Virus record (IMG/VR): IMGVR_UViG_3300020160_000363
Location: 1-31,905 of that record
DNA from: a virus
Length of the DNA stretch: 31,905 nucleotides
Strand: one strand, 5' to 3'
Under the pieces are notes generated by a model that worked only from the letters and a program-made list of their open reading frames with translations, was not told the origin of the DNA and ran no database searches. The translations under genes were made by a program, and so were the position numbers. This document shows positions 14,047 to 22,097 of the stretch, in pieces (positions within the stretch are counted from its first letter, which is position 1; every line of letters starts with the position of its first letter).

Positions 14047-15555
14047 TTAATATTTTGCTAGTTCTTTAATACGAGCCAATGAATCCATCATAGGATCTAC
14101 TTGAGCCGGTACTTCTACCGGCTGTTCTTGTATTGCAGGAGTAGCCATACCCTGTGTCTTAGCACTTAGCTTTTCAACTACATAATGAGCAAACTGTCCA
14201 GCTTGTTCGCCGAACTTCTTCTCACATGCAATCTTAACACCTTCTTCTCCACGTGGGAATGTACCAGTTTGTCCGTCATACATTGATTGGATAAACTCAA
14301 CAACTTCTTTAGGAATAGCTTGTCTTGCTAGATGTCTTGCACGGCTTTGACCAGTGTGTACGGCACCGCTCTTGTCTGTTACATCGCCTGAATCTTTTGA
14401 GTACGGTCCATCAAATGGTACGTCATCTTCTGAATCCTTTTCGTGATCCAATGAACCGATCTCGTCAATTTGATCTTCAAATTCTTGGAACATGCTGTGC
14501 TCTTTTACTTCTTCGTCATCACATGAACATGGGTCTTCGTTGCATACTGAACACTCTGCTTCTTCTGCAACTAGGTCTTCATAGTTCAACTCGCCTTCAC
14601 GCTTTTCACTTACTAGTTTGTAGATGTATGGAAATACACCTTTGAGTTCTTCATTGAATGTACGAATAGTTAGTGCATCTACCCAACTGTTGATCATGTC
14701 TTCTGGAACTATCTGTGCTTCTACTGGCGCAAATGATTCACGGAAACTTTCATAGTGAGCTTGTTTTTGTAGGCTGGCAACTTCGTGTTTAACTGCGTCG
14801 ATGCGTTCCATAACACGTTCTGTAATGTCGCCCATAGCTTCTGCCATAACGCCACTACGTTGTGTATACTGTTTGAACTGACGTAGCTTGCTTAGTTCTT
14901 CGCTTAGTCCAGAGATATGATTGCCAATGCCATCATATGGATTTCCGCCGTTGGCTACGTGTACTGCCATAGCACGAGCACCATTCAAATGCTTTGCAGG
15001 GTAACGGAATCGTTCTCCACTTGAGCTTTCAATATAGATGCTTTCAATACGCTGTGTACGTCCAGCTGGATTAGCATAGTTAACTGGTGCGCTGTGCTTG
15101 ACAATAATCTTTGCCTCGCCTACGTCTTGGTAACTAGTCTTGCTTGTACCAAATAGTTTTGATTCACTCATTTTTTCTTCTCCGTTCCTTTGTGCTAGAT
15201 AAGCATAATCTCTTTTTTCTAAGTTTGATTTAGCGATATCGCGTGTGTCAAACTTTAATAAATTCTTTCTTGCAAATTGTCTTAACTCTTTCAAAAAGTC
15301 AAACCATTCATTTTTAACATCGTCACTGTGAGCATCTAACATAGATTCATCATAGATAACAGTTAATGCATCGTCGTCTATTTGCAAGTTAACACGACCT
15401 AACTCGTCGCCCTGCACCTTATAACTTACATCAAAGAATCTAGCAGTTTCAGGGTCAGTAGTTAATGAGCCATCGTCGGCGCCCATCTTTACGTTAGAGA
15501 AGCGACTACGTACTTTGTTAAACAAATCAGTTGATACAGAGGTTAAGTCTTTCAT
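14047..15555 (-). CDS. Acidic protein of unknown function, 502 residues
   Basis: I chose the ATG at 15555 (MKDLTSVSTDLFNKVRSRF). An upstream in-frame start at 15609 would begin inside gp17 and ahead of the late promoter. The protein is hydrophilic. It has a middle part with ESIYIESSSGERFRYPAKHL, a coiled-coil-like stretch (about 220-270), a Cys cluster CSVCNEDPCSCDDEE (about 347-361, C-x2-C-x4-C-x-C), an Asp/Glu-rich linker and a C-terminal domain rich in Lys/Gln. No enzyme motif is seen. The late promoter and position after gp17 suggest a virion or morphogenesis protein. No Shine-Dalgarno precedes the ATG, and the predicted late transcript begins on its A. Confidence 0.7.
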   Translation of the reverse strand: MKDLTSVSTDLFNKVRSRFSNVKMGADDGSLTTDPETARFFDVSYKVQGDELGRVNLQIDDDALTVIYDESMLDAHSDDVKNEWFDFLKELRQFARKNLLKFDTRDIAKSNLEKRDYAYLAQRNGEEKMSESKLFGTSKTSYQDVGEAKIIVKHSAPVNYANPAGRTQRIESIYIESSSGERFRYPAKHLNGARAMAVHVANGGNPYDGIGNHISGLSEELSKLRQFKQYTQRSGVMAEAMGDITERVMERIDAVKHEVASLQKQAHYESFRESFAPVEAQIVPEDMINSWVDALTIRTFNEELKGVFPYIYKLVSEKREGELNYEDLVAEEAECSVCNEDPCSCDDEEVKEHSMFQEFEDQIDEIGSLDHEKDSEDDVPFDGPYSKDSGDVTDKSGAVHTGQSRARHLARQAIPKEVVEFIQSMYDGQTGTFPRGEEGVKIACEKKFGEQAGQFAHYVVEKLSAKTQGMATPAIQEQPVEVPAQVDPMMDSLARIKELAKY

Positions 15556-15560
15556 AGTTG

Positions 15561-15567
15561 TATTTAT
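15561..15567 (-). promoter_or_regulatory. Late promoter abutting the ATG at 15555
   Basis: The minus strand reads AATAAATACAACTATG. With T4 geometry (+1 six bases after the last A) transcription would start on the A of the ATG, giving a leaderless message. The element overlaps the gp17 stop codon. Confidence 0.6.
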
Positions 15568-17162
15568 TAGAAACTGCTGGAAACGAATATAGGCATGGGC
15601 GGTTCCCAATCTTCAAAGTTTTCGTCCAAACTGTTGGACATAACGTCAAAAACCCTAGTATCCCAGTCAGCTAGTACTGCACTCATACGTACTGCTAGTA
15701 GCATGGCACTGACTAGGTCATCAGTTTCCCCTACTTTTGCTTTAAAAGTGATACCGTTGGCGATAAATGCCTTAAGTTCACTGATAAGCGGTTTGCTGGT
15801 AATTTTCATTTTATTTGTTTCAATTAGGTGCTTTAATCGGCTACAAATTGCAATCTTACTGCGGTGTGTAGTATTAAATCCCTTACGGAATTTACGAACA
15901 TGTCCTTTACGTATTGGTTCCGATACAAACAATCCTGGTATATTTTCCTCGCCCACGTTTTTAACCACTATCAATGCGGCTTCGCCTAGTGTGTTATTTT
16001 CAACACTCCAATAGATATTAGAACCATTCATTTTTGGACAACATTCAGCAATATATCTGTTAATGTCCATAAGTATTCTGATCTGTCCTTCTACTGCTGT
16101 AGTATTATGTTGCCATTCTGCTACCTGTATCATTGATGGTAATTCTATAACCTGTATAGCCGCATAGTTTCCGCCGGTGCCTAGCGCAGGATCTAATGCT
16201 ACAGCATATATCATATCGTCCGTTGGCTTTTTATACCAACGTACTTGTCCCATCTTTAGTATTGGCTCTTTGCCTTCCATTCCTGCAAGGCACAGACTGT
16301 TAATCAATGTTTCTTCATAGACTAAGAACTCGCATCCATATTCTCGACGAAATCGCTCTTCACCGATTCGTCCTAGTTCTACTTGTTTCCATGCATCATC
16401 ACGATCCGGATGTTCATTCCATTCTGCACGGAATCCGTGAAATCCATTAACACCTAATGCAGTTTCATTTCCGTGTTCGTCAAATTTCTTTTGGCTTTCT
16501 TTCCAAATGTTAGCAAATGTATCTTCGTCACTGTTAGGTGTACTAGTAATAATCGCACGTCCGCCAGTGGCTAGTGTTGGCGATATTGAAGTCCAAAACT
16601 CTTCAGCAATGTTAGGTTGTACGAAAGCAAATTCATCGCAATATAGTAGGGATATGGACATACCACGACCGGTGTTACCAGTAGTAGTAGCTGAAACAAT
16701 TCTAGATCCGTTGTCAAATTCAATACTCCCTTTGTTATAGTTAGTTACTCCACATCGTATATGATCTGGACAGTCTTCATATGCATAACGTATACGTTGC
16801 ATAATTTCCTGTGCACCTGTGTATTTGTGAGCGGCAACTAGGACAGTTTGGTCAGGATGAAACATAGCATACCATAACAAGTAGCCTGCCGCACAGGTAG
16901 TCTTACCACTTTGTCGAGGCAACATATTAATGTTAAAACGATGGTCGTGATAACTGTGCAACAGTCTTTCTTGATAGTCAAACGGATCAAATAATAACTT
17001 ACCCCGTACTGGGTGCTGAATATAGAAAAAGTTTTTTGCAAAATGCACATACCCAATATTGGGGTCAGCACATAGCATTAGATCCTGAATATGTTTTTCA
17101 GTGAACGTTTCTTGCCTGTTGGCTTTTTTAATTAATACGCCGTCTAGTGATTTACTTGCCAT
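15567..17162 (-). CDS. 17: Terminase large subunit gp17 (packaging ATPase/nuclease)
   Basis: The motor pumps DNA into proheads and cuts concatemers. The protein has 531 residues (T4 has 610). The ATPase has Walker A LPRQSGKTT (81-89), Walker B SLLYCDE (171-177) and the coupling motif STPN (207-210). The nuclease domain has VALDPALG with Asp324, SVENN with Glu388 and GETDDLVSAML with Asp481/Asp482, matching the T4 Asp401-Glu458-Asp542 triad. The gene starts 74 bases below a structural gene's stop, with a terminator between them. T4 gene 16 precedes 17 directly, but here three genes separate them. Confidence 0.95.
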   Translation of the reverse strand: MASKSLDGVLIKKANRQETFTEKHIQDLMLCADPNIGYVHFAKNFFYIQHPVRGKLLFDPFDYQERLLHSYHDHRFNINMLPRQSGKTTCAAGYLLWYAMFHPDQTVLVAAHKYTGAQEIMQRIRYAYEDCPDHIRCGVTNYNKGSIEFDNGSRIVSATTTGNTGRGMSISLLYCDEFAFVQPNIAEEFWTSISPTLATGGRAIITSTPNSDEDTFANIWKESQKKFDEHGNETALGVNGFHGFRAEWNEHPDRDDAWKQVELGRIGEERFRREYGCEFLVYEETLINSLCLAGMEGKEPILKMGQVRWYKKPTDDMIYAVALDPALGTGGNYAAIQVIELPSMIQVAEWQHNTTAVEGQIRILMDINRYIAECCPKMNGSNIYWSVENNTLGEAALIVVKNVGEENIPGLFVSEPIRKGHVRKFRKGFNTTHRSKIAICSRLKHLIETNKMKITSKPLISELKAFIANGITFKAKVGETDDLVSAMLLAVRMSAVLADWDTRVFDVMSNSLDENFEDWEPPMPIFVSSSF

Positions 17163-17176
17163 ATGTTTATTTAACG

Positions 17177-17204
17177 AAAAAAATAGACCCCGGAGGGTCT
17201 ATTT
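17177..17204 (-). terminator. Intrinsic terminator between the 134-residue gene and gp17
   Basis: AAATAGACCC pairs with GGGTCTATTT (arms 17181-17190 and 17195-17204) around a four-base loop. The minus-strand arm ends in seven Ts. It stops transcripts from the structural genes before gp17 begins, so gp17 may need its own promoter; a weak TTAAATA element is near 17166-17172. Confidence 0.8.
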
Positions 17205-17236
17205 GGCACCTTAGACAGGGTGCTAACTGCGACGAA

Positions 17237-17641
17237 TTATGCTGTTGTAAATGATGTTGGATCAGCTACTACTGTTCCGCTGATGTCAACGCTGTTAGGT
17301 CCAACTGCTGTAACTGCATACGTAAATGTAGATACTCCAGTTCTTACTGCGGGCGTTGCCGCACCAATTTGTCTAATGCGATGTTGCAGATCAGTTGCAC
17401 TGGTGCTAACGTCTGTAATAATATGCATTACACCGCCGTTAGCGTCTACTACAAAAAATGCCAAAGGATTAAGTTCGTTAACAATCTGTTCTACAGTTTC
17501 ATTAACGGCATCATCTTCTGCTTGAATGTTTATTGCTGCCGCACTTGTATTTCTTACTGTAATTTTAAATACCTTGGCGTTAAGGCCGTACAATGTACCT
17601 GCTGTACATGCTAAACCATTTACTCTAGTTACGATTGCCAT
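17237..17641 (-). CDS. Small probable structural protein, 134 residues
   Basis: It begins MAIVTRVNGLACTAGTLYGL and is mostly beta strand with Ala/Thr/Val-rich segments (NTSAAAINIQAEDDAVNETV, DISGTVVADP). The DLQHRIRQIG stretch near the middle is the only helical part. No enzyme motif. The beta-rich composition and its place between the head genes and gp17 suggest a virion protein such as a head decoration, but this is inference. The ATG at 17641 lies 12 bases after the previous stop, with AAGGAAAA just upstream. Confidence 0.65.
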   Translation of the reverse strand: MAIVTRVNGLACTAGTLYGLNAKVFKITVRNTSAAAINIQAEDDAVNETVEQIVNELNPLAFFVVDANGGVMHIITDVSTSATDLQHRIRQIGAATPAVRTGVSTFTYAVTAVGPNSVDISGTVVADPTSFTTA

Positions 17642-17652
17642 AATAGTTTTCC

Positions 17653-18651
17653 TTATTCCTTACCGCTGTAGTTCTTACCAGCTGTGTGTTTAATACCAGT
17701 TTTGGTCTTTTCAATAGTACCACCTGTTGAAGACTTTTTCTTTTCACCTTGTTTCATTCCTGCTGTGCCTTCTGCATCTTTCTTTGCACTGGCCACAGTT
17801 GGAAAAGCTTCTTTAACTTCTTTATCTTTAAATGCTTTCTTCATTGGCTCTTTCTTGTCGCCATCTTTGTCAGCATCAATATAATCTGGTTTAGCTTTGG
17901 CTTCTTTGATTTCTTTGTAACGTGCGTCTAGTTGCTGACGGATACTTTCCATTGGATTACCACCGCCGTTGACTTTAGGAGCTTCTTTACCTTTGCTTGC
18001 TAGGTCGTTACCTGTTGCTGTTACTGTGCTCACATCACCGTATTTTTCATCTGGTGCTGTAGTTGCTCCGCCAAATCCACCGTCTTGATTTTCATCAGCT
18101 AGTGTGTCAGCCATGCCACGTACTTCGTCAGCTACTTTCTTCATGTCATCTTTTGGAGCAGGTTCTTTGCTACCCATTGGAGATTTTACACCTGCATCGT
18201 CACCACCAGCTGAGGCACCAGGACCTACATCGCCTGGGGCTTTAGGAGCCATTGCAATACCAGCTTTCTTAACTAGTGCATCTAACGGATCCATGTCGCC
18301 TGATGGTTCACCACCGAAGCCTGGCTCATCTAAACTGATAGCTGGCATGTTCATTGGAGTTGGTGAAGACATAGTTGGCATTGGTGCCTGCGGCATCATT
18401 GGTGAACCTACTGGTCCTGCAGCCAATGGGCTTTCTGCCTTGTGCATTAGGTCTAACAAACTTTTGATCTGATCAATACCTTGAGCATTTAAACTAACGT
18501 TCATTGATACTGGAGGTGCTGATGGAATGTTATTCATTGGAGTTGGCATCATACCACACTCTGCTACAGTAGATTCTGTAACTGGTTTCTTACCTTGATC
18601 TATATCTCTGATACGACCAAAGAGTTTGTTAAAGTCTAAATCTGATTTCAT
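17653..18651 (-). CDS. Low-complexity Pro/Met/Gly/Lys-rich protein, 332 residues
   Basis: The N-terminal 35 residues (FNKLFGRIRDIDQGKK) are charged. A long stretch rich in Pro, Met, Gly and Ala follows (MMPTPMNNIPSAPP; GSPMMPQAPMPTMSS). A calcium-binding-like acidic loop, YIDADKDGDKKEPMKKAFKD (about 257-276), lies in the C-terminal third, and the tail is Lys/Gly/Thr-rich. Such D-x-D-x-D-G loops occur in EF-hand and dockerin sites. Inference: a structural or scaffold/internal head protein, largely disordered. It starts two bases after the upstream gene's stop. No enzyme signature is present. Confidence 0.7.
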   Translation of the reverse strand: MKSDLDFNKLFGRIRDIDQGKKPVTESTVAECGMMPTPMNNIPSAPPVSMNVSLNAQGIDQIKSLLDLMHKAESPLAAGPVGSPMMPQAPMPTMSSPTPMNMPAISLDEPGFGGEPSGDMDPLDALVKKAGIAMAPKAPGDVGPGASAGGDDAGVKSPMGSKEPAPKDDMKKVADEVRGMADTLADENQDGGFGGATTAPDEKYGDVSTVTATGNDLASKGKEAPKVNGGGNPMESIRQQLDARYKEIKEAKAKPDYIDADKDGDKKEPMKKAFKDKEVKEAFPTVASAKKDAEGTAGMKQGEKKKSSTGGTIEKTKTGIKHTAGKNYSGKE

Positions 18652-18652
18652 A

Positions 18653-19228
18653 TTATTTTCCTTTTACCGGTGATGGTATTGTATTTTGTTTAGAACCCAC
18701 CGGGCTAATACCTACACTAGCTTCGGGCATTGGAGATTCTTTTTCTTTAGGTTGTCCTGCACATAAATCTTTAGAATCTCTTGCGAGATCTTTTAAGAAA
18801 CTGCTTACATGCTTTTCTCCCACTAGATTCTGTGCTGTCTTATCAACTTCAGATTCTTGTGGCTCTCCTAAGACTGGAGTCATCTTTTCATTCATTTCTG
18901 CTTCATACTGTTCACTTGGATCGTTAGCAGTTCTTACTACTACTTGACACTTGCAAACTTGTGCGATGTAAGCTTCTAATACTTGCGGAGTTGTTGGATA
19001 GTGACACTCTAAATCAAACACAGTTACGTGTGAGTTCTTTAAATTTGGAAAATCTAAAGGAACATCTTGAATAGGTGTGCGCTTGCCTTTGCTTAGTTTG
19101 ACAACAGAAAACTTCTCCATTGCCGAGTTTAATTCAGAAGAAAAATCTTCAGACAAGTCTCCCGCGACTTTGATTTTAAACTCATAAGTCTTTTTGCTTT
19201 CTGTTAGATATTCTGTAAATGATTTCAT
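18653..19228 (-). CDS. Probable internal head/prohead core protein with capsid-targeting peptide, 191 residues
   Basis: The N-terminus MKSFTEYLTESK closely resembles the T4 capsid-targeting sequence MKTYQEFIAE|A, where the prohead protease gp21 cuts after (L/I)-x-E. Here the cut would fall after Glu10 (LTE|S). A ferredoxin-like alpha-beta domain follows (YEFKIKVAGDLSEDFSSEL; SHVTVFDLECHYPTTP), then a charged, disordered C-terminus (PKEKESPMPEASVG). I chose the ATG at 19228; an ATG immediately before it (19231) would add one residue. A late promoter is 18 bases upstream, with GGGGA just ahead. The targeting role is inferred from the peptide alone. Confidence 0.65.
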   Translation of the reverse strand: MKSFTEYLTESKKTYEFKIKVAGDLSEDFSSELNSAMEKFSVVKLSKGKRTPIQDVPLDFPNLKNSHVTVFDLECHYPTTPQVLEAYIAQVCKCQVVVRTANDPSEQYEAEMNEKMTPVLGEPQESEVDKTAQNLVGEKHVSSFLKDLARDSKDLCAGQPKEKESPMPEASVGISPVGSKQNTIPSPVKGK

Positions 19229-19245
19229 CATGATCCCCACTGTAG

Positions 19246-19252
19246 TATTTAT
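19246..19252 (-). promoter_or_regulatory. Late promoter for the 191-residue head protein
   Basis: The minus strand reads AATAAATACTACAGTGGGGATC. Predicted start near 19240, giving only 9-12 nt before the ATGs at 19231/19228, with GGGGA as a possible ribosome site. It overlaps the last codons of gene 16. Confidence 0.6.
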
Positions 19253-19752
19253 TTCATTTGCTTTAATTTTTCCAGCAGGCTATTTCGGTCAGTTATTAGC
19301 ATACCTTCACCGGCTACCATATTTTCTTCGCCCTGCGGCTTAGAATCTTGGTCAAGTTTTGCTTTTTTAATCTGTAATTCTATCATTTTTAGCTTTTTAT
19401 CAATTTTAGCTGACTTAGCATCAATGGCATTCTTAAGTGCAGACTGCGCTACTTCAAAAATTCTGCTGGAGTAACGTGCTTCTACGTTCATGCCAAGATC
19501 CATTAGATCGTCATAAGCATCTGTAGCACGTTGAGCTAGTGCATCAAACTCGCTGTCACTAGCATCTCCTAGTCCTTTTACAGAGGGCAATGCTGTGGCA
19601 ATTTTATCAATTTCTTCAATGTCGCGAAAGAAGTTGTCAGCTGGCATTTTACTGCGAGCTTCTTCTATTTCAGCTCGACTTGCGCTAGCTGACTTTTTGG
19701 CAATATCCTTGCTTTCGGGAAGATTTAAAAGTTCTTCTAATTTCTTTGTCAT
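19249..19752 (-). CDS. 16: Terminase small subunit gp16
   Basis: It recognises DNA and stimulates gp17 during packaging. The protein has 167 residues (T4 has 164). It is helical, with a central coiled-coil-like core (YDDLMDLGMNVEARYSSRIF through IDKKLKMIELQIKKAKLD, about 84-136) and a C-terminal MLITDRNSLLEKLKQMK, matching the gp16 pattern (coiled core, short C-terminal helix that follows an F/L-x-(G/T) turn). No DNA-binding motif can be pointed to by eye. It is 8 bases downstream of gp4 and has its own ATG at 19752. The assignment rests on length, fold pattern and the packaging neighbourhood. Confidence 0.75.
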   Translation of the reverse strand: MTKKLEELLNLPESKDIAKKSASASRAEIEEARSKMPADNFFRDIEEIDKIATALPSVKGLGDASDSEFDALAQRATDAYDDLMDLGMNVEARYSSRIFEVAQSALKNAIDAKSAKIDKKLKMIELQIKKAKLDQDSKPQGEENMVAGEGMLITDRNSLLEKLKQMK

Positions 19753-19760
19753 ATGAATAC

Positions 19761-20195
19761 TTATCGTTTTCCGTTATGGAAAATATCATTTTCGGAAACG
19801 ACTCTAAAGAATACGCCTGATTGTTTTGCCCATGCTCTTGCGGCTTCCCATTTTGCCATATTCAGTACAGCATGGGCCTGACTGTGTTTGCTACGGCCAG
19901 CTTCTGCTAGGCTAGTTTGTTTTAGGGGTTTAACTTCGATGATCTCAGCATGTACCTTACCATTCTTATCAACGTAGTTGATAAAGAAATCTGGAACATA
20001 TACGGTCTGTTTACCAGTAAATGGGTTACGATATGGAATTTTTATTGCTTCACTTGACCAGTTTTGTATAGCAGGGTTATTGTCGCAAAACTGCATGAAT
20101 GCCCATTCCCAACTGCTACGATATGTTGGAGTTTTATTTCCTATATACTTTGCCGGGTTCTTGGGTACAAACTTTCCCTGTACAAACTGTTTCAT
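19761..20195 (-). CDS. 4: Head completion protein gp4 (nuclease fold)
   Basis: In T4, gp4 acts in head completion, after packaging. The 144 residues (T4 has 150) begin MKQFVQGKFVPKNPAKYIGN, a characteristic opening. A TnsA/VRR-like nuclease core shows Glu30 (SSWEWAFM), Asp69 in VPDFFINY and Glu87-x-Lys89 in EIIEVKPLK, the E...D...ExK layout. Catalysis is possible but not shown. The gene overlaps the upstream 124-residue gene by 4 bases and precedes gp16 by 8 bases. Confidence 0.85.
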   Translation of the reverse strand: MKQFVQGKFVPKNPAKYIGNKTPTYRSSWEWAFMQFCDNNPAIQNWSSEAIKIPYRNPFTGKQTVYVPDFFINYVDKNGKVHAEIIEVKPLKQTSLAEAGRSKHSQAHAVLNMAKWEAARAWAKQSGVFFRVVSENDIFHNGKR

Positions 20196-20566
20196 ACTAC
20201 AATATTTCTTTTCTCAAGTAAGTCAGTAGTATCGTCTTTTTTGTATCCAAGTGTGGATATTTTTTGTCTATTATAATTCAATACTTGAGAAATTACCGCA
20301 GATATTTTAATTTCTTCTAACTTTCCTAATGTATCTAATAGTGTGAATACATTAACGTTATCTATTTTAGCCTGTTGTAATAATATGATCGCTGTTGAAT
20401 TACTAGCCAAGTCATCAAAACCGCGTTTCTGAAAAAATCCCACAACTGCATCTATTTCTGCCGCAGGAAATACCACTGGCTCGATAAAATACATGTCAAA
20501 GAAATGTTTGACTTCATCACTCGAGTCTGCGTTAATAATATTTAAGGGTAAGTTAGATATTGCCAT
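20192..20566 (-). CDS. Unknown 124-residue protein of the tail/packaging gene cluster
   Basis: It begins MAISNLPLNIINADSSDEVK, with VKHFFDMYFIEPVVFPAAEI and DAVVGFFQKRGFDDLAS, then NVFTLLDTLGKLEEIKISAV. It is predominantly helical. Proteins of this form occur in marine T4-like phages beside baseplate and tube genes, as I recall, but I cannot assign a function. It overlaps the tube-fold gene upstream by 14 bases and gp4 downstream by 4 bases, so it is part of a continuous late operon. Confidence 0.7.
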   Translation of the reverse strand: MAISNLPLNIINADSSDEVKHFFDMYFIEPVVFPAAEIDAVVGFFQKRGFDDLASNSTAIILLQQAKIDNVNVFTLLDTLGKLEEIKISAVISQVLNYNRQKISTLGYKKDDTTDLLEKRNIVV

Positions 20567-22010
20567 TTATCACCTGTGTTTTAATTAATTGGTATTGACT
20601 TTGTACTTCGGGTGCTCCGTTGATTACTTTGTCTAATGTTTCAGTTTCATACTTTGCTTTAGCACCTGCACTTAATGCATTCCATTTAGTGTTTATTTCA
20701 GTAAGATTTCCGGCGCCGATAGCTTTGCCAAATACTGCTGTTCTAGCTAAAGATGTGAGTGACCCGGGACGAGCATCAAAGAATGATCGCACCTTAGCAG
20801 GAGGTAGTGGTCCAAGTCCTTGCGTTATCTGTGTCTGATTAGCCGCAGTAAAATCGCCCTGACCTGCGCCGCCTGTTTTTGGAAATAGTACGTTTGCTAC
20901 ACCGCCGACGTTAACGCCAGTTGCTGAACTTAACGCTCCTGTTAGCAAATTAAATCCCTCTTGGCGAATACCTTCTGATGTTAACTTTTTAGAGTTATTA
21001 ACTACTGCCGCGCCTTTAATTAGTGTACCTAGTAATGCACCAGCACTACTAAATGCACTGCCACTGGAGATGGCTCCAACGACATCAACTGCACCGCCTA
21101 ATATGCCGCCTTGGCCAAATAGTCCAACCTTACCGCCACCGAGTAATGATAATGGGCTAGGACTCTTATCGTAAAATTCTTTAGCAAAGCCATCGGGGTT
21201 GCCGGTACTAACTTGACCTTGTCCGTAGATTACAGCTTCATACATAATGCTCATTTTATTTGCAGATGTATCTTGTCCGTTACTGTTATCTAGACTTTCA
21301 TGTTGCCAACCAGTTATGATAGGATTAACTAAAGTAAAACTTTGATACTGCTGTTTACTCAATTGAAATATCTGTATGGTACTAAAAAACGGAACTGATT
21401 GATCTCTATCAAGACCGTATCTATAAGTATTAAATCCTTGAGTATTATCTAATCGACTGTAGCCCGGAGGAACAGCTGATGAACTCGATCCAGCAGTGTC
21501 AGAAGTGCCGCCAAATAATTTTGTTATGCCAGGGACTACGGCATTTGCTATTGACGAGAAAAATCCTGTAGCACCAGCGCCACCTCCGCTTGCACTATTG
21601 TGACTTGAGTCTGCATAATAGTATCCGTAGTATAAACTCCATAGTGCAGTTGTAACTCCGAGATTATCATCATGAAACGAAATATTAATCGGTTCGTATT
21701 CTATTTTTGTCTGTGTAGCACGTTTTCTATTATATTGCTGTGCAACATCTACTTGTATTTTAAATTTAGGCAAATCAATTGACTTGACTAATAAACCAAC
21801 AGTCCTCTGATGTTGTTCTTTAAAATTAGTACCAGCTAATGGCACGTCATTAAAGTTAAAAACCACATGATAAAGAAATTTGGTTTTAGGTGCTAGTCTA
21901 AATGCACTAGTATTATATAATCTGGCCGCGTGAGCAAAGTCGCCAAGATTACCTTTTGGTCGAGAAAGGCCATTGCCTAAGTTATCTAAAAATCCGTCTA
22001 ATATACCCAT
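20553..22010 (-). CDS. Tail-tube-fold structural protein (gp19/gp54-like), 485 residues
   Basis: The first third has FAHAARLYNTSAFRLAPKTK, then LPKFKIQVDVAQQYNRKRAT and EYEPINISFHDDNLG, the same layout as the gp19 tube fold (central sheet with I-x-x-P-x-x, then N-x-x-R-x, then I-x-I-x-x-x-D-D). Compare TRPTLDFADVDIHVYNS and DITINLRDD in gp19 next door. The remainder is Gly/Ala/Ser-rich (GGGAGATGFFSS; GGAGQGDF). In T4, gp54 and gp48 share the tube fold and form the tube's base, so a baseplate-tube junction role is likely (inference). A late promoter sits six bases upstream of the ATG and no Shine-Dalgarno is present. Confidence 0.65.
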   Translation of the reverse strand: MGILDGFLDNLGNGLSRPKGNLGDFAHAARLYNTSAFRLAPKTKFLYHVVFNFNDVPLAGTNFKEQHQRTVGLLVKSIDLPKFKIQVDVAQQYNRKRATQTKIEYEPINISFHDDNLGVTTALWSLYYGYYYADSSHNSASGGGAGATGFFSSIANAVVPGITKLFGGTSDTAGSSSSAVPPGYSRLDNTQGFNTYRYGLDRDQSVPFFSTIQIFQLSKQQYQSFTLVNPIITGWQHESLDNSNGQDTSANKMSIMYEAVIYGQGQVSTGNPDGFAKEFYDKSPSPLSLLGGGKVGLFGQGGILGGAVDVVGAISSGSAFSSAGALLGTLIKGAAVVNNSKKLTSEGIRQEGFNLLTGALSSATGVNVGGVANVLFPKTGGAGQGDFTAANQTQITQGLGPLPPAKVRSFFDARPGSLTSLARTAVFGKAIGAGNLTEINTKWNALSAGAKAKYETETLDKVINGAPEVQSQYQLIKTQVINGNI

Positions 22011-22015
22011 AGTAA

Positions 22016-22022
22016 TATTTAT
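22016..22022 (-). promoter_or_regulatory. Late promoter abutting the ATG at 22010
   Basis: The minus strand reads GATAAATATTACTATG. T4 geometry puts the transcript start on the A of the ATG. A terminator at 22049-22074 separates it from gp19, so this gene probably depends on this promoter. Confidence 0.6.
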
Positions 22023-22048
22023 CGATTAGAATAAAGTGGAGAGATAAT

Positions 22049-22074
22049 AAAAAAGGACACCGAAGTGTCCTTTT
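22049..22074 (-). terminator. CUUCGG terminator after gp19
   Basis: AAAAGGACAC pairs with GTGTCCTTTT around a minus-strand TTCG loop, followed by six Ts on the minus strand. It shares the CACTTCGGTG core with the hairpin after gene 32. It should stop the tail-tube transcript. Confidence 0.85.
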
Positions 22075-22097
22075 AAAGCTCCCGGAATTAGTAACTG

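Noticed and set aside
14325-14645. Plus-strand 106-residue ORF opposite the acidic 502-residue gene
   Set aside because: Leu/His/Arg-rich composition is the antisense of an Asp/Glu/Gln-rich protein; no ribosome site or promoter.
14047-15555. Portal protein gp20 or prohead protease gp21
   Set aside because: Length would fit a portal but there are no portal-like segments, and no Ser-His protease motif; acidic and Cys-cluster features do not fit.
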